From Candidatus Scatomonas merdigallinarum (GTDB lineage Bacteria; Bacillota; Clostridia; Lachnospirales; Lachnospiraceae): a DNA stretch of 64,000 nt. The notes beneath the pieces were generated by a model, which searched no databases, was not told the origin of the DNA, and saw only the letters and a program-made list of their open reading frames with translations. The translations under genes were made by a program, and so were the position numbers. Numbering within the stretch: the stretch's first letter is position 1; every line of letters begins with the position of its first letter. The stretch lies in NCBI GenBank assembly GCA_018716305.1, contig DVKB01000023.1, positions 44,123 to 108,122 on the forward strand, given 5' to 3'. Positions 9,647 to 19,438 of the stretch are shown here, in pieces.

Positions 9647-10702
9647 ATGGATTTAGATGAAAGAAAAAGAATAATACTGAAAGCTATCATCCAGACCTAC
9701 CTGGAAACCGGCGAACCGGTTGGTTCACGGACCATTTCCAAATACACGGATCTGAATCTGAGTTCCGCCACCATTCGGAATGAAATGTCGGATCTGGAAG
9801 AGATGGGCTATATTCTGCAGCCTCATACTTCCGCCGGACGCATTCCTTCAGATAAAGGTTACAGATTATATGTAGACGAGCTGATGCAGGAGAAGGAGAA
9901 AGAAGTTACAGAGATAAAGGAGCTGATGATTGAGAAAACAGACCGCCTGGAGAAAGTCCTGAAACAGGTGGTCAGAGTTTTGGCGTCCAACACCAATTAC
10001 GCCACTATGATCACCGGGCCTTCCTATCACCGCACGAAACTGAAATTTATCCAGCTCTCCAGAGTCAGCGAATATCAGCTTCTGGCCGTCATTGTGGCGG
10101 AAGGAAATCTGATGAAAAACCAGTTTATAGATCTGGAGGAGCCCATTGATGACGAGCAGCTGCTGAAGCTGAACCTGCTGCTGAATTCGCAGCTCAATGG
10201 TCTGACCCTGGGAGAGATCAGTCTGGATATGATCCAGAGGATGAAACAGCAGGCCGGGATTCACAGCCAGGTGGTCAGCCGGGTGGTGGATGCTCTGGGT
10301 GAGGCCATTCAGCCTGATGAGGAGGATACTCCCATCTATACCAGCGGAGCTACCAATATTTTTAAATATCCGGAACTGGCGGATACCGCCAGAGCCAGCC
10401 AGCTGATCTCCGCCCTGGAGGATAAAAAGGAACTGGTGGATATGCTGAAGGAAACCTCCTCCGGGGAGGAGGATGAGACTGGCACCGGCATCCAGGTATA
10501 TATCGGGAAGGAATCGCCCATAGAGAATATGAGCGACTGTTCCGTGGTGACAGCCAGCTATGACCTGGGAGACGGAATGAAGGGAACCATCGGGATCATC
10601 GGTCCCAAGAGAATGGACTATGAAAATGTGGTAGATAATCTGAAGACGCTGAAAGTACAGCTGGATTCAATTTTCAGAAAAAAAGACGAGCCGGGCACAT
10701 AG
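9647..10702 (+). CDS. hrcA: Heat-inducible transcription repressor HrcA
   Basis: HrcA represses class I heat-shock genes by binding CIRCE. The 351 residues start with a winged-helix domain ('PVGSRTISKYTDLNLSSATIRNEMSDLEEMGYI' region) that ends in the typical 'LQPHTSAGRIPSDKGYRLYVD' segment. A GAF-like dimerisation and inducer region follows. ATG 9647 has GAAAGGAGC upstream. It is first in its operon, directly behind a perfect CIRCE, so it is autorepressed. Confidence 0.97.
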   Translation: MDLDERKRIILKAIIQTYLETGEPVGSRTISKYTDLNLSSATIRNEMSDLEEMGYILQPHTSAGRIPSDKGYRLYVDELMQEKEKEVTEIKELMIEKTDRLEKVLKQVVRVLASNTNYATMITGPSYHRTKLKFIQLSRVSEYQLLAVIVAEGNLMKNQFIDLEEPIDDEQLLKLNLLLNSQLNGLTLGEISLDMIQRMKQQAGIHSQVVSRVVDALGEAIQPDEEDTPIYTSGATNIFKYPELADTARASQLISALEDKKELVDMLKETSSGEEDETGTGIQVYIGKESPIENMSDCSVVTASYDLGDGMKGTIGIIGPKRMDYENVVDNLKTLKVQLDSIFRKKDEPGT

Positions 10703-10749
10703 CGGAAATTCCGCGGCCCTGATACAAGGCCGGAAAGGTGGAGAGAGCT

Positions 10750-11430
10750 TTGACAGAGAGAGAGAATACAAATATGGAGACAGATCTGGAACAGGAAAAA
10801 GACCAGAAAGCAAAATCCGGGGAAACTGCCGGGGAAGAGACAGCGAAAGCGGAAGCCGCGGGAGCGGAGGAAGCGGAGCGGAAGGCGGAGGGTCAGGAAG
10901 CCGCTGATTCCGCCACCCAGGAGAAAGAGCCGGAAAATGCCGGTGATGCCGGAAATACAAAAGAGAAAAAATTTTTCGGCAAGAAAAAAGAAAAAAAAGA
11001 TAAAAAGGATGAAAAGATCGAGGAGCTGACGGATAAACTTACCAGGCAGATGGCGGAGTTTGATAATTACCGGAAGCGTACCGAGCGGGAGAAGAGCAGC
11101 ATGTATCTGGTGGGAGCCAGGGATGTGGTGGAAAAAATTCTCCCGGTAGTGGATAATTTTGAGCGGGGACTGGCTGCGGCCGGGGACCCGGAAGATCCCT
11201 TTGTGGACGGCATGAACAAGATTTACAAACAGCTGACCGCAGTCCTGACGGATCTGGGGGTTACCGCTATAGAGGCGGTAGGAAAGGAGTTTGATCCCAA
11301 CTTCCACAATGCGGTGATGCATGTGGACGATGAGTCCGTAGGCGAGAATATCATTGTGGAGGAGTTCCAGAAGGGATATATGTATAAAGATTCAGTGGTC
11401 CGCCACAGTATGGTAAAGGTAGCCAACTGA
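10750..11430 (+). CDS. grpE: Nucleotide exchange factor GrpE
   Basis: GrpE releases ADP from DnaK. The first ~95 residues are a highly charged Glu/Ala/Lys-rich tail, and the conserved core then begins at 'MAEFDNYRKRTEREK' and continues through 'ILPVVDNFERGL' to 'EEFQKGYMYKDSVVRHSMVKVAN', the usual GrpE C-terminus. TTG 10750 is preferred because GGTGGAGAG lies just upstream; an ATG at 10774 is the alternative and would remove 8 residues. It is the second gene of the CIRCE-controlled operon. Confidence 0.95.
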   Translation: MTERENTNMETDLEQEKDQKAKSGETAGEETAKAEAAGAEEAERKAEGQEAADSATQEKEPENAGDAGNTKEKKFFGKKKEKKDKKDEKIEELTDKLTRQMAEFDNYRKRTEREKSSMYLVGARDVVEKILPVVDNFERGLAAAGDPEDPFVDGMNKIYKQLTAVLTDLGVTAIEAVGKEFDPNFHNAVMHVDDESVGENIIVEEFQKGYMYKDSVVRHSMVKVAN

Positions 11431-11460
11431 TTCCTGAGACAATTACAATATTCAGTATAG

Positions 11461-13374
<1,914 letters not shown>

Positions 13375-13417
13375 AGTTGATGAAGATCCTCTCGGGGATA
13401 AAAGAAAGCAGCAGGTT

Positions 13418-13452
13418 GCTGAAGGCGGCGGGAGCGCCGCTGCCCTCAGCAG
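13418..13452 (+). other. Imperfect GC-rich hairpin between dnaK and dnaJ
   Basis: GCTGAAGGCGGCG pairs imperfectly with CGCCGCTGCCCTCAGC in the 107-base gap. No U-run follows. Such hairpins often lower dnaJ expression relative to dnaK or mark an mRNA processing point; that role is inferred. Confidence 0.45.
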
Positions 13453-13481
13453 CCTTGTTGCGGTGTTGAGGTGGAAATTTT

Positions 13482-14657
13482 ATGGCTGAAAAAAGAGATT
13501 ATTATGAAGTCCTGGGAGTCGACCGGGGAGCGGATGACGCAACCCTGAAGAAGGCCTACCGTAAACTGGCCAAGAAATATCATCCGGATATGAATCCGGG
13601 AGACAAAGAAGCGGAGGCAAAATTTAAGGAGGCCACCGAGGCGTATTCTGTCCTCAGTGATCCGGATAAGCGCCGTCAGTACGATCAGTTCGGCCATGCG
13701 GCCTTTGAGGGCGGCGGAGCCGGAGCCGGCGGTTTCGGCGGCTTCGATTTCGGCGGAGACATGGGGGACATCTTCGGAGATATCTTCGGCGATCTGTTTG
13801 GAGGCGGAAGAGGAAGGAGAGGAAACAGCGGTCCCCAGAGAGGAGCGAATCTGCGGGCGGTGATCCACATTTCTTTTGAGGAGGCAGTGTTCGGCTGTGA
13901 GAAAGAGCTGGAGCTGATGCTGAAGGATACCTGCAAAGAATGCGGCGGCACCGGCGCCAAACCGGGCACCGCTCCGGAGACCTGTTCCAAGTGCCATGGT
14001 TCCGGCCAGGTGACATACACCCAGCAGTCTCTGTTCGGAATGGTGAGGAATGTACAGACTTGTCCGGACTGCGGCGGTACCGGAAAAATTATTAAGGAAA
14101 AATGTACGGTCTGCCATGGGACAGGATATACGTCCAGCAAAAAGCGGATTCAGGTAACGGTGCCGGCGGGCATTGACGACGGCCAGAGCATCCGCATCCG
14201 GGAGAAGGGCGAGCCGGGCAGAAACGGCGGCGGAAGAGGAGACCTTCTGGTGGAGGTGCAGGTGGCCGGAAGTCCCATTTTTGAGCGGGATGGCATGAAT
14301 ATTTTTTCCACGGTTCCTATTACCTACGCCCAGGCTGCCCTGGGAGGCGATATCCGCATCCGCACCGTGGACGGCGATGTGGTTTACAATGTGAAACCGG
14401 GAACCCAGACCAGTACCCGGATCCGTCTGAAGGAGAAGGGAGTTCCCTCTCTGCGGAACCGCAGCGTCAGAGGAGACCACTATGTCACTCTGGTGGTGCA
14501 GGTGCCTACCAAACTTAATGAGGAGGCCAAGGAGGCCCTGAGAAGGTTTGACGCGGCCTGCGGCAACAGCACCTATCAGGAACCGGAGGAAAAGACCGGT
14601 AAAAAGAAAAAGGGAAAAGGCTTTATGGAAAAAATGAGGGAAGTCTTTGAGGAATAG
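13482..14657 (+). CDS. dnaJ: Chaperone protein DnaJ (Hsp40)
   Basis: DnaJ delivers substrates to DnaK and stimulates its ATPase. Present are the J domain with HPD ('[16 protein letters not shown]'), a Gly/Phe-rich linker ('[20 protein letters not shown]'), four CxxCxGxG zinc repeats ('CKECGGTGA', 'CSKCHGSGQ', 'CPDCGGTGK', 'CTVCHGTGY'), and the C-terminal peptide-binding domains. At 391 residues it is a full-length type I DnaJ. The last residues are Lys-rich. It closes the operon and is followed by a terminator. Confidence 0.98.
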   Translation: MAEKRDYYEVLGVDRGADDATLKKAYRKLAKKYHPDMNPGDKEAEAKFKEATEAYSVLSDPDKRRQYDQFGHAAFEGGGAGAGGFGGFDFGGDMGDIFGDIFGDLFGGGRGRRGNSGPQRGANLRAVIHISFEEAVFGCEKELELMLKDTCKECGGTGAKPGTAPETCSKCHGSGQVTYTQQSLFGMVRNVQTCPDCGGTGKIIKEKCTVCHGTGYTSSKKRIQVTVPAGIDDGQSIRIREKGEPGRNGGGRGDLLVEVQVAGSPIFERDGMNIFSTVPITYAQAALGGDIRIRTVDGDVVYNVKPGTQTSTRIRLKEKGVPSLRNRSVRGDHYVTLVVQVPTKLNEEAKEALRRFDAACGNSTYQEPEEKTGKKKKGKGFMEKMREVFEE

Positions 14658-14664
14658 CAGCACA

Positions 14665-14692
14665 GGGAGAGCATGGAAACGTGCTCTCTTTT
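14665..14692 (+). terminator. Terminator after dnaJ
   Basis: GAGAGCA (14667-14673) and TGCTCTC (14682-14688) form a short stem followed by TTTTCGCTTTT. Confidence 0.75.
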
Positions 14693-14756
14693 CGCTTTTA
14701 TGAAAAATACAGGCTTTCCCATGGAAAAAGCGGAAGAAATGAGGCGATTTTCCCTC

Positions 14757-14785
14757 TGTACAGGGGGAGAAAATTCGTGTATGAT
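14757..14785 (+). promoter_or_regulatory. Possible promoter ahead of the short AEC-like ORF and prmA
   Basis: TGTACA (14757-14762), a 17-base spacer and TATGAT (14780-14785) lie after the dnaJ terminator. The -35 box is poor. Confidence 0.4.
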
Positions 14786-14819
14786 AAAACAATGATAAGA
14801 ATGGGGAGCAAGGGCAGTC

Positions 14820-14930
14820 ATGAGCACCGCGGTGGTTTACCAGCAGATGCTGGTTATTTTTTTGCTGATTTTGTCCGGATACGGTCGGCCCTTATCTGAA
14901 TGCAGGAGGAAAAAGTATGAAGTGGAATAA
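14820..14930 (+). pseudogene. Short remnant of an AEC (auxin efflux carrier) family transporter, N-terminus only
   Basis: A 36-residue frame opens with 'MSTAVVYQQMLVIFLLILSGYG', the pattern of the first transmembrane helix of AEC-family permeases (VxQQMLVxFLLxxxGY). After the helix it runs into an unrelated 'RPLSECRRKKYEVE' and stops 14 bases inside prmA, in another frame. A GGGGAGCAAGGG site precedes the ATG. The simplest reading is a deletion scar that left the start of a transporter gene in front of prmA. It could instead be a small single-helix protein or a translated leader coupled to prmA. The family match is by eye on one helix only. Confidence 0.45.
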
Positions 14931-15867
14931 GTATACCATTAAAACCGTCAGCGGCGCCGAGGATATGATCAGCGCCACCCTGGCGGAGCTGGGGATCCAG
15001 GGCGTGGAGATTGAGGACCGCCAGCCTTTGACGGAGGAAGAAAAGCAGCAGATGTTTGTGGATATTCTGCCTGAACTGCCGGCAGACGACGGGACCGCCC
15101 GGGTCAGCTTTTATCTGGAACCGGAGGAGGATAATCCCGGGATTCTCGCCAGGGTCCGGGAAGAACTGGAGAACCTTCGGAATTTTACGGATATCGGCGA
15201 GGGAACAATCCTTTCCTCAGAAACGGAAGATGCGGACTGGATCAACAACTGGAAACAGTATTTTAAACAGTTCTATGTGGACGATATTCTGATCATCCCC
15301 TCCTGGGAAGAGGTAAAGGAGGAAGACCGGGATAAGATGATTCTGCACATTGACCCGGGTACGGCCTTTGGAACGGGAATGCATGAGACCACCCAGCTGT
15401 GTATCCGCCAGCTGAAAAAATATGTAAAGCCGGGGGATGAGATTCTGGATGTGGGAACCGGCAGCGGAATCCTTTCTATTATAGCGCTGAAGCTGGGAGC
15501 CGGCCATGCGCTGGGAACTGACCTGGATCCCTGCGCGGTGCCCGCGGTGGAGGACAACAAAAAGGCCAACGGAATACCGGAAGAGGCCTTCTCCATGGTC
15601 ATTGGAAATATTATCGACGACAGCCGGGTGCAGGAAACTGCCGGCAGGGAAAAGTATGATCTGGTGACGGCCAATATCCTGGCGGGTGTGCTGGTGCCTC
15701 TCACGCCGGTGGTCCGGGAGCATCTGAAGCCGGGCGGTATCTATATCACCTCCGGCATTCTGGAAGAAAAGGAAGAAGAAGTAAAAAGAGCTGTGGAAGA
15801 GGCAGGAATGTCTGTGGTGGAGATTACCCGCCAGGGCGAGTGGGTTTCCATTACCGCCAGGAAATAA
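14917..15867 (+). CDS. prmA: Ribosomal protein L11 methyltransferase PrmA
   Basis: PrmA trimethylates ribosomal protein L11 using S-adenosylmethionine. The 316-residue protein has the N-terminal L11-recognition region ('YTIKTVSGAEDMISATLAELGIQGVEIED'), then 'DPGTAFGTGMHETTQLC' and SAM motif I 'LDVGTGSGILSI'. The substrate loop 'VTANILAGVLVPL' follows the NxxA pattern of the family. ATG 14917 follows AGGAGGAAAAAGT. The dnaJ-prmA-rsmE order matches B. subtilis dnaJ-yqeT-yqeU. Confidence 0.96.
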   Translation: MKWNKYTIKTVSGAEDMISATLAELGIQGVEIEDRQPLTEEEKQQMFVDILPELPADDGTARVSFYLEPEEDNPGILARVREELENLRNFTDIGEGTILSSETEDADWINNWKQYFKQFYVDDILIIPSWEEVKEEDRDKMILHIDPGTAFGTGMHETTQLCIRQLKKYVKPGDEILDVGTGSGILSIIALKLGAGHALGTDLDPCAVPAVEDNKKANGIPEEAFSMVIGNIIDDSRVQETAGREKYDLVTANILAGVLVPLTPVVREHLKPGGIYITSGILEEKEEEVKRAVEEAGMSVVEITRQGEWVSITARK

Positions 15868-15881
15868 GAAAGGATCCGAGT

Positions 15882-16622
15882 ATGCATCGCTTTTTTGTAA
15901 AACCGGAACAGCTGGGAGATGGCCGGGTAAGAATTCAGGGAGAAGACGTACATCACATCCGGCAGGTTCTGCGGATGCGTCCGGGAGAAGAGATCCTGGT
16001 CAGCTGCGGGGACGACTGGGAATATACCTGCCGCGTTCTTTCTCTGGAGGAGAGGGAAGTGCTGGCGGAGATTCTGGATGCCCAGAAACCGGGAAAAGAA
16101 CTGCCCTCCCGGCTGTATCTGTTTCAGTGCCTGCCAAAAGGGGATAAAATGGAATGGATTATCCAGAAAGCGGTGGAACTGGGAGCGTACCGGGTAGTTC
16201 CCGTAGCTTCCCGCCGCTGTATCGTGAGGCTGGAAGGGAAAAAGGCGGAAGCCCGGAGAATCCGCTGGAACGCCGTGGCTGCCAGTGCCGCCAAGCAGTC
16301 CAAACGGATGATTCTTCCGGAAGTATCCGGGATACTGACCTTTCAGGAGGCACTGAAAGCGGCAGGGCAGCTGGACGTCCGTCTGATTCCCTATGAGAGA
16401 GCGGAGAAAATGGCGGAGACCAGAAAGCTGCTGAGCGAAATTCATCCGGGCCAGTCGGTGGGAATTCTCATCGGACCGGAGGGAGGCTTTGAAGAAGAAG
16501 AAGTAAACATGGCGGAACAGGCAGGATTTTGTCCCATAACTCTGGGAAAAAGAATTCTGCGGACAGAGACGGCAGGTCTGGCCGCGCTGTCTGTTTTAAT
16601 GTATCTGCTGGAACAGGATTAG
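15882..16622 (+). CDS. rsmE: 16S rRNA (uracil-1498-N3)-methyltransferase RsmE
   Basis: RsmE is a SPOUT methyltransferase that makes m3U1498 in 16S rRNA. The 246-residue protein starts 'MHRFFVKPEQ' with a PUA-like N-terminal domain ('HHIRQVLRMRPGEEI'). It ends with the trefoil-knot SAM site 'ILIGPEGGF' and 'LGKRILRTETAGLAALSVLMY'. ATG 15882 lies 14 bases after the prmA stop, with AAGAAAGGA between them; an earlier in-frame start would overlap prmA. Confidence 0.96.
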   Translation: MHRFFVKPEQLGDGRVRIQGEDVHHIRQVLRMRPGEEILVSCGDDWEYTCRVLSLEEREVLAEILDAQKPGKELPSRLYLFQCLPKGDKMEWIIQKAVELGAYRVVPVASRRCIVRLEGKKAEARRIRWNAVAASAAKQSKRMILPEVSGILTFQEALKAAGQLDVRLIPYERAEKMAETRKLLSEIHPGQSVGILIGPEGGFEEEEVNMAEQAGFCPITLGKRILRTETAGLAALSVLMYLLEQD

Positions 16623-16631
16623 GAGAGACAG

Positions 16632-17786
16632 ATGGAAGTGTATTTAGATCATTCGGCTACCACCCGCTGCTGCAGAGAAGCCGCGGATCTGATGGTCCGG
16701 ATTATGACGGAAGATTACGGGAATCCTTCCTCCATGCACCGAAAGGGGATGGAGGCGGAAAATTACCTCCGGGAGGCGGCATCTGAGCTGGCCGGGATTC
16801 TGAAGGTGCAGGAAAAGGAAATTTATTTTACCTCCGGAGGAACGGAATCCAATAACTGGGCCCTGGTGGGAACCGCCATGGCCAACCGGCGCCGGGGAAA
16901 CCGGATTCTGGTCTCCGCGGTGGAACATGCGGCGGTATCCGCCCCCGCGAGGTGGCTGGCGGATCAGGGCTTTGACGTAGTTGTTCTGCCGGTGGACCGT
17001 TTTGGAGTGGTAAAGATGGAGGCCCTGGAGGAGGCTCTGACTCCGGAGACGATTCTTGTATCTGTGATGCATGTCAACAATGAAATCGGTTCGGTGGAGC
17101 CGGTGGAGGAAATCGGGAATCTGATCCGGAAAAAGGCGCCGGAGGCGTATTTCCATGTAGACGCCATTCAGGCTTTCGGAAAATACAGAATATATCCCCG
17201 GAGGATGCGCATCGACATGCTGTCTGCCAGCGGCCACAAGATTCATGGCCCCAAGGGGATCGGTCTGTTTTATGTGAACGAAAAAGTAAAGATTCATCCC
17301 CTGATCCTGGGAGGAGGACAGCAGAACGGCATGCGCTCCGGCACGGACAATGTGCCGGGGGCGGCGGGGATGGCTCTGGCCGCTAAAATGGCCTATGAAC
17401 ATCTGGAAGAAAAGACGGCCCGCATGCGGGCTATGAGGGACCGGCTGGCAGACGGCCTCTCCCGGATAGAGCAGGTAGTATTTCACGGAATGCCTTCCGG
17501 CCAGGGCGCGCCCCATATTCTGAACGCTTCCTTTCTGGGGATCCGCAGCGAGGTTCTGCTGCACGCCCTGGAGGACAAAGGCATCTATGTTTCGGCGGGA
17601 AGCGCCTGCTCCAGCCATAAACGCGCGGGAAGCGCTGTTCTGACAGCCATCGGGTGCAGCCGGGAGGAGATGGAGTCGGCGGTCCGCTTCAGCCTGGGAG
17701 AAGAAACCAGGGAAGAGGAGATCGATTATACGCTGGATGTACTGAAGGCACTGGTGCCGGTGCTGCGCCGCTATATCAGACACTGA
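16632..17786 (+). CDS. Cysteine desulfurase (NifS/IscS family), probable sulfur donor for ThiI
   Basis: This PLP enzyme of 384 residues takes sulfur from cysteine. The PLP lysine is Lys203 in SASGHKIHGPKG, and the persulfide cysteine is Cys326 in SAGSACSSHKRAGS, the class I loop. 'YLDHSATTRC' at the start and 'FTSGGTESNNWAL' are family landmarks. It sits 9 bases after rsmE and 29 bases before thiI. That pairing is common in Firmicutes (NifZ-ThiI in B. subtilis) and points to supplying persulfide for 4-thiouridine in tRNA; the partner assignment is inferred from context. Confidence 0.92.
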   Translation: MEVYLDHSATTRCCREAADLMVRIMTEDYGNPSSMHRKGMEAENYLREAASELAGILKVQEKEIYFTSGGTESNNWALVGTAMANRRRGNRILVSAVEHAAVSAPARWLADQGFDVVVLPVDRFGVVKMEALEEALTPETILVSVMHVNNEIGSVEPVEEIGNLIRKKAPEAYFHVDAIQAFGKYRIYPRRMRIDMLSASGHKIHGPKGIGLFYVNEKVKIHPLILGGGQQNGMRSGTDNVPGAAGMALAAKMAYEHLEEKTARMRAMRDRLADGLSRIEQVVFHGMPSGQGAPHILNASFLGIRSEVLLHALEDKGIYVSAGSACSSHKRAGSAVLTAIGCSREEMESAVRFSLGEETREEEIDYTLDVLKALVPVLRRYIRH

Positions 17787-17815
17787 AGGCCTGAATCACA
17801 GAGAGGAGAAAAAGG

Positions 17816-18994
17816 ATGTTTCACGCGTTTCTTATTAAATACGCGGAGATCGGGATCAAAGGGAAGAACCGTTACCTGTTTGAGGACGCCCTGGTGGATC
17901 ATATCCGCCGCGCCCTGAAATCCGCGGAAGGAAGTTTTCAGGTTTCAAAAGAACAGGGGAGGATCTATGTATTTCCCCAGGGAGAATATGATTACGAGGA
18001 AACCGTAGAGATCCTGCAGAGAGTCTTCGGCATCGCGGCCATCTGTCCGGTGGTCATGGCGGAGGACCGGGGGTATGAGCAGCTGGCCGCGGATGTGGTA
18101 CAGTATATCAGGGAAGTGTATCCGGACTGCAGGGAAACCTTTAAAGTCTGCGCCCGCAGGGCAAGAAAATCTTATCCCATGAATTCCATGGAACTGAACC
18201 GGGAGCTGGGAGGAGCGATTCTGGAGGCCTGCCCGGACATGAAGGTGGATGTGCATCATCCGGACATCTGGCTGACGGTGGAGGTGCGGCAGAAAATCTA
18301 CATCTACTCCCGGGAGATCCCGGGACCGGGAGGCATGCCGGTGGGAACCAACGGAAGCGCCATGCTGCTTTTATCCGGCGGCATTGATTCCCCGGTGGCC
18401 GGCTATATGATCGCCAAAAGAGGGGTCAAAATCGATGCGGTCTATTTTCACGCGCCCCCCTATACCAGCGACCGGGCAAAGCAGAAGGTGGTGGATCTGG
18501 CCCGGCTGGTGGCCAGATACAGCGGCCCCATCCGTCTCCATGTGGTGAATTTTACGGACATTCAGCTGGCCATCTATGAAAAATGTCCCCACGATGAGCT
18601 GACCATTATCATGCGGCGGTATATGATGAAGATCGCGGAAAAAATGGCGGAACAGGACGGATCCCTGGGTCTGATCACCGGGGAGAGCATCGGACAGGTG
18701 GCCAGCCAGACCATTCACAGCCTGGCCTGTACCAATGAGGTCTGCACCATGCCGGTATTCCGGCCGCTCATCGGATTCGACAAGCAGGAGATTGTGGACA
18801 TTGCGCTGAAGATCGGAACTTACGAGACTTCCGTGCTGCCCTATGAGGACTGCTGTACCATCTTTGTGGCCAAGCATCCGGTGACTAAGCCCAATCTGAA
18901 TGTGATCCGCCATTCGGAAGAAAAGCTGGCGGATTGTATCGACGGACTTCTGGAGGAGGCCATCCGGACCGCGGAAGTCATAGTGGCAGAATAG
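17816..18994 (+). CDS. thiI: tRNA 4-thiouridine synthase ThiI
   Basis: ThiI adenylates and thiolates U8 of tRNA. The 392-residue protein has an N-terminal ferredoxin-like/THUMP region ('RNYL-F', 'KVCARRARKSYPMNSMELNRELG') and a PP-loop ATP site SGGIDSP (187-193). A 'YEDCCTIFVAKHP' motif carries the likely catalytic cysteine. It lacks the C-terminal rhodanese domain of the enteric enzyme, as is usual in Firmicutes. ATG 17816 follows GAGAGGAGAAAAAGG. Confidence 0.97.
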   Translation: MFHAFLIKYAEIGIKGKNRYLFEDALVDHIRRALKSAEGSFQVSKEQGRIYVFPQGEYDYEETVEILQRVFGIAAICPVVMAEDRGYEQLAADVVQYIREVYPDCRETFKVCARRARKSYPMNSMELNRELGGAILEACPDMKVDVHHPDIWLTVEVRQKIYIYSREIPGPGGMPVGTNGSAMLLLSGGIDSPVAGYMIAKRGVKIDAVYFHAPPYTSDRAKQKVVDLARLVARYSGPIRLHVVNFTDIQLAIYEKCPHDELTIIMRRYMMKIAEKMAEQDGSLGLITGESIGQVASQTIHSLACTNEVCTMPVFRPLIGFDKQEIVDIALKIGTYETSVLPYEDCCTIFVAKHPVTKPNLNVIRHSEEKLADCIDGLLEEAIRTAEVIVAE

Positions 18995-19003
18995 ACGGAT
19001 AGA

Positions 19004-19035
19004 AAAAGGGCATCTCATATTTCTATGAGATGCCC
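19004..19035 (-). terminator. Terminator of the HPr-like gene; may also serve thiI
   Basis: GGGCATCTCAT (19008-19018) and ATGAGATGCCC (19025-19035) are perfect complements. On the minus strand the stem is followed by TTTTTCT; on the plus strand the tail is poor. Confidence 0.85.
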
Positions 19036-19051
19036 GGTTATAGGTCCGCTG

Positions 19052-19285
19052 TTATACCAGATAGGGCTGAAGAACTTTCATGACCGCTTCCAGAGCTTCA
19101 CCCTCTGAATGGATATTCAGCTCAATGGGTTTGGACAGATCCAGACTGAAGATGCCCATGATAGATTTTGCGTCGATGACATAACGGCCGGATACCAGAT
19201 CAAAATCAAAGTCAAACTTGGAAATGTCGTTTACAAAAGACTTCACCTTATCAATAGAGTTGAGTGAAATTTTAACTGTTTTCAT
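19052..19285 (-). CDS. HPr-like protein without the phosphorylatable histidine
   Basis: This 77-residue protein folds by pattern as HPr of the phosphotransferase system. It keeps the Ser46 region ('VIDAKSIMGIFSLDLSKP', serine at residue 41) and the closing 'GEALEAVMKVL' helix. The N-terminal GLHARPA loop that carries His15 is missing: the region reads 'SLNSIDKVKSFVND'. It therefore cannot relay phosphate in sugar uptake as HPr does. A Crh-like regulatory role through serine phosphorylation is possible but unproven. It is alone on the minus strand between thiI and mtaB, with its own promoter and terminator and an AGGGAGG ribosome site. Confidence 0.8.
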   Translation of the reverse strand: MKTVKISLNSIDKVKSFVNDISKFDFDFDLVSGRYVIDAKSIMGIFSLDLSKPIELNIHSEGEALEAVMKVLQPYLV

Positions 19286-19332
19286 AAACCAAATCCTCCC
19301 TGTAATGGTTTTGTTTACCTTCTACAAGGTTA

Positions 19333-19361
19333 ATCTTACCGTCTGACGCTGGAAAAGTCAA
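19333..19361 (-). promoter_or_regulatory. Promoter of the HPr-like gene
   Basis: On the minus strand TTGACT, a 17-base spacer and TAAGAT lie about 48 bases before the ATG. Confidence 0.7.
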
Positions 19362-19438
19362 GGTGAAAAGAGCAGAATAAACGGCGGAAATCCACAATTT
19401 TTCATGATATTTCACTAAAGGACACGGAGGTTATAAAC

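Noticed and set aside
10669..10683. 13/15 match to the CodY box
   Set aside because: It lies inside the hrcA 3' coding end, away from any promoter, in an A-rich stretch where such a match can arise by chance.
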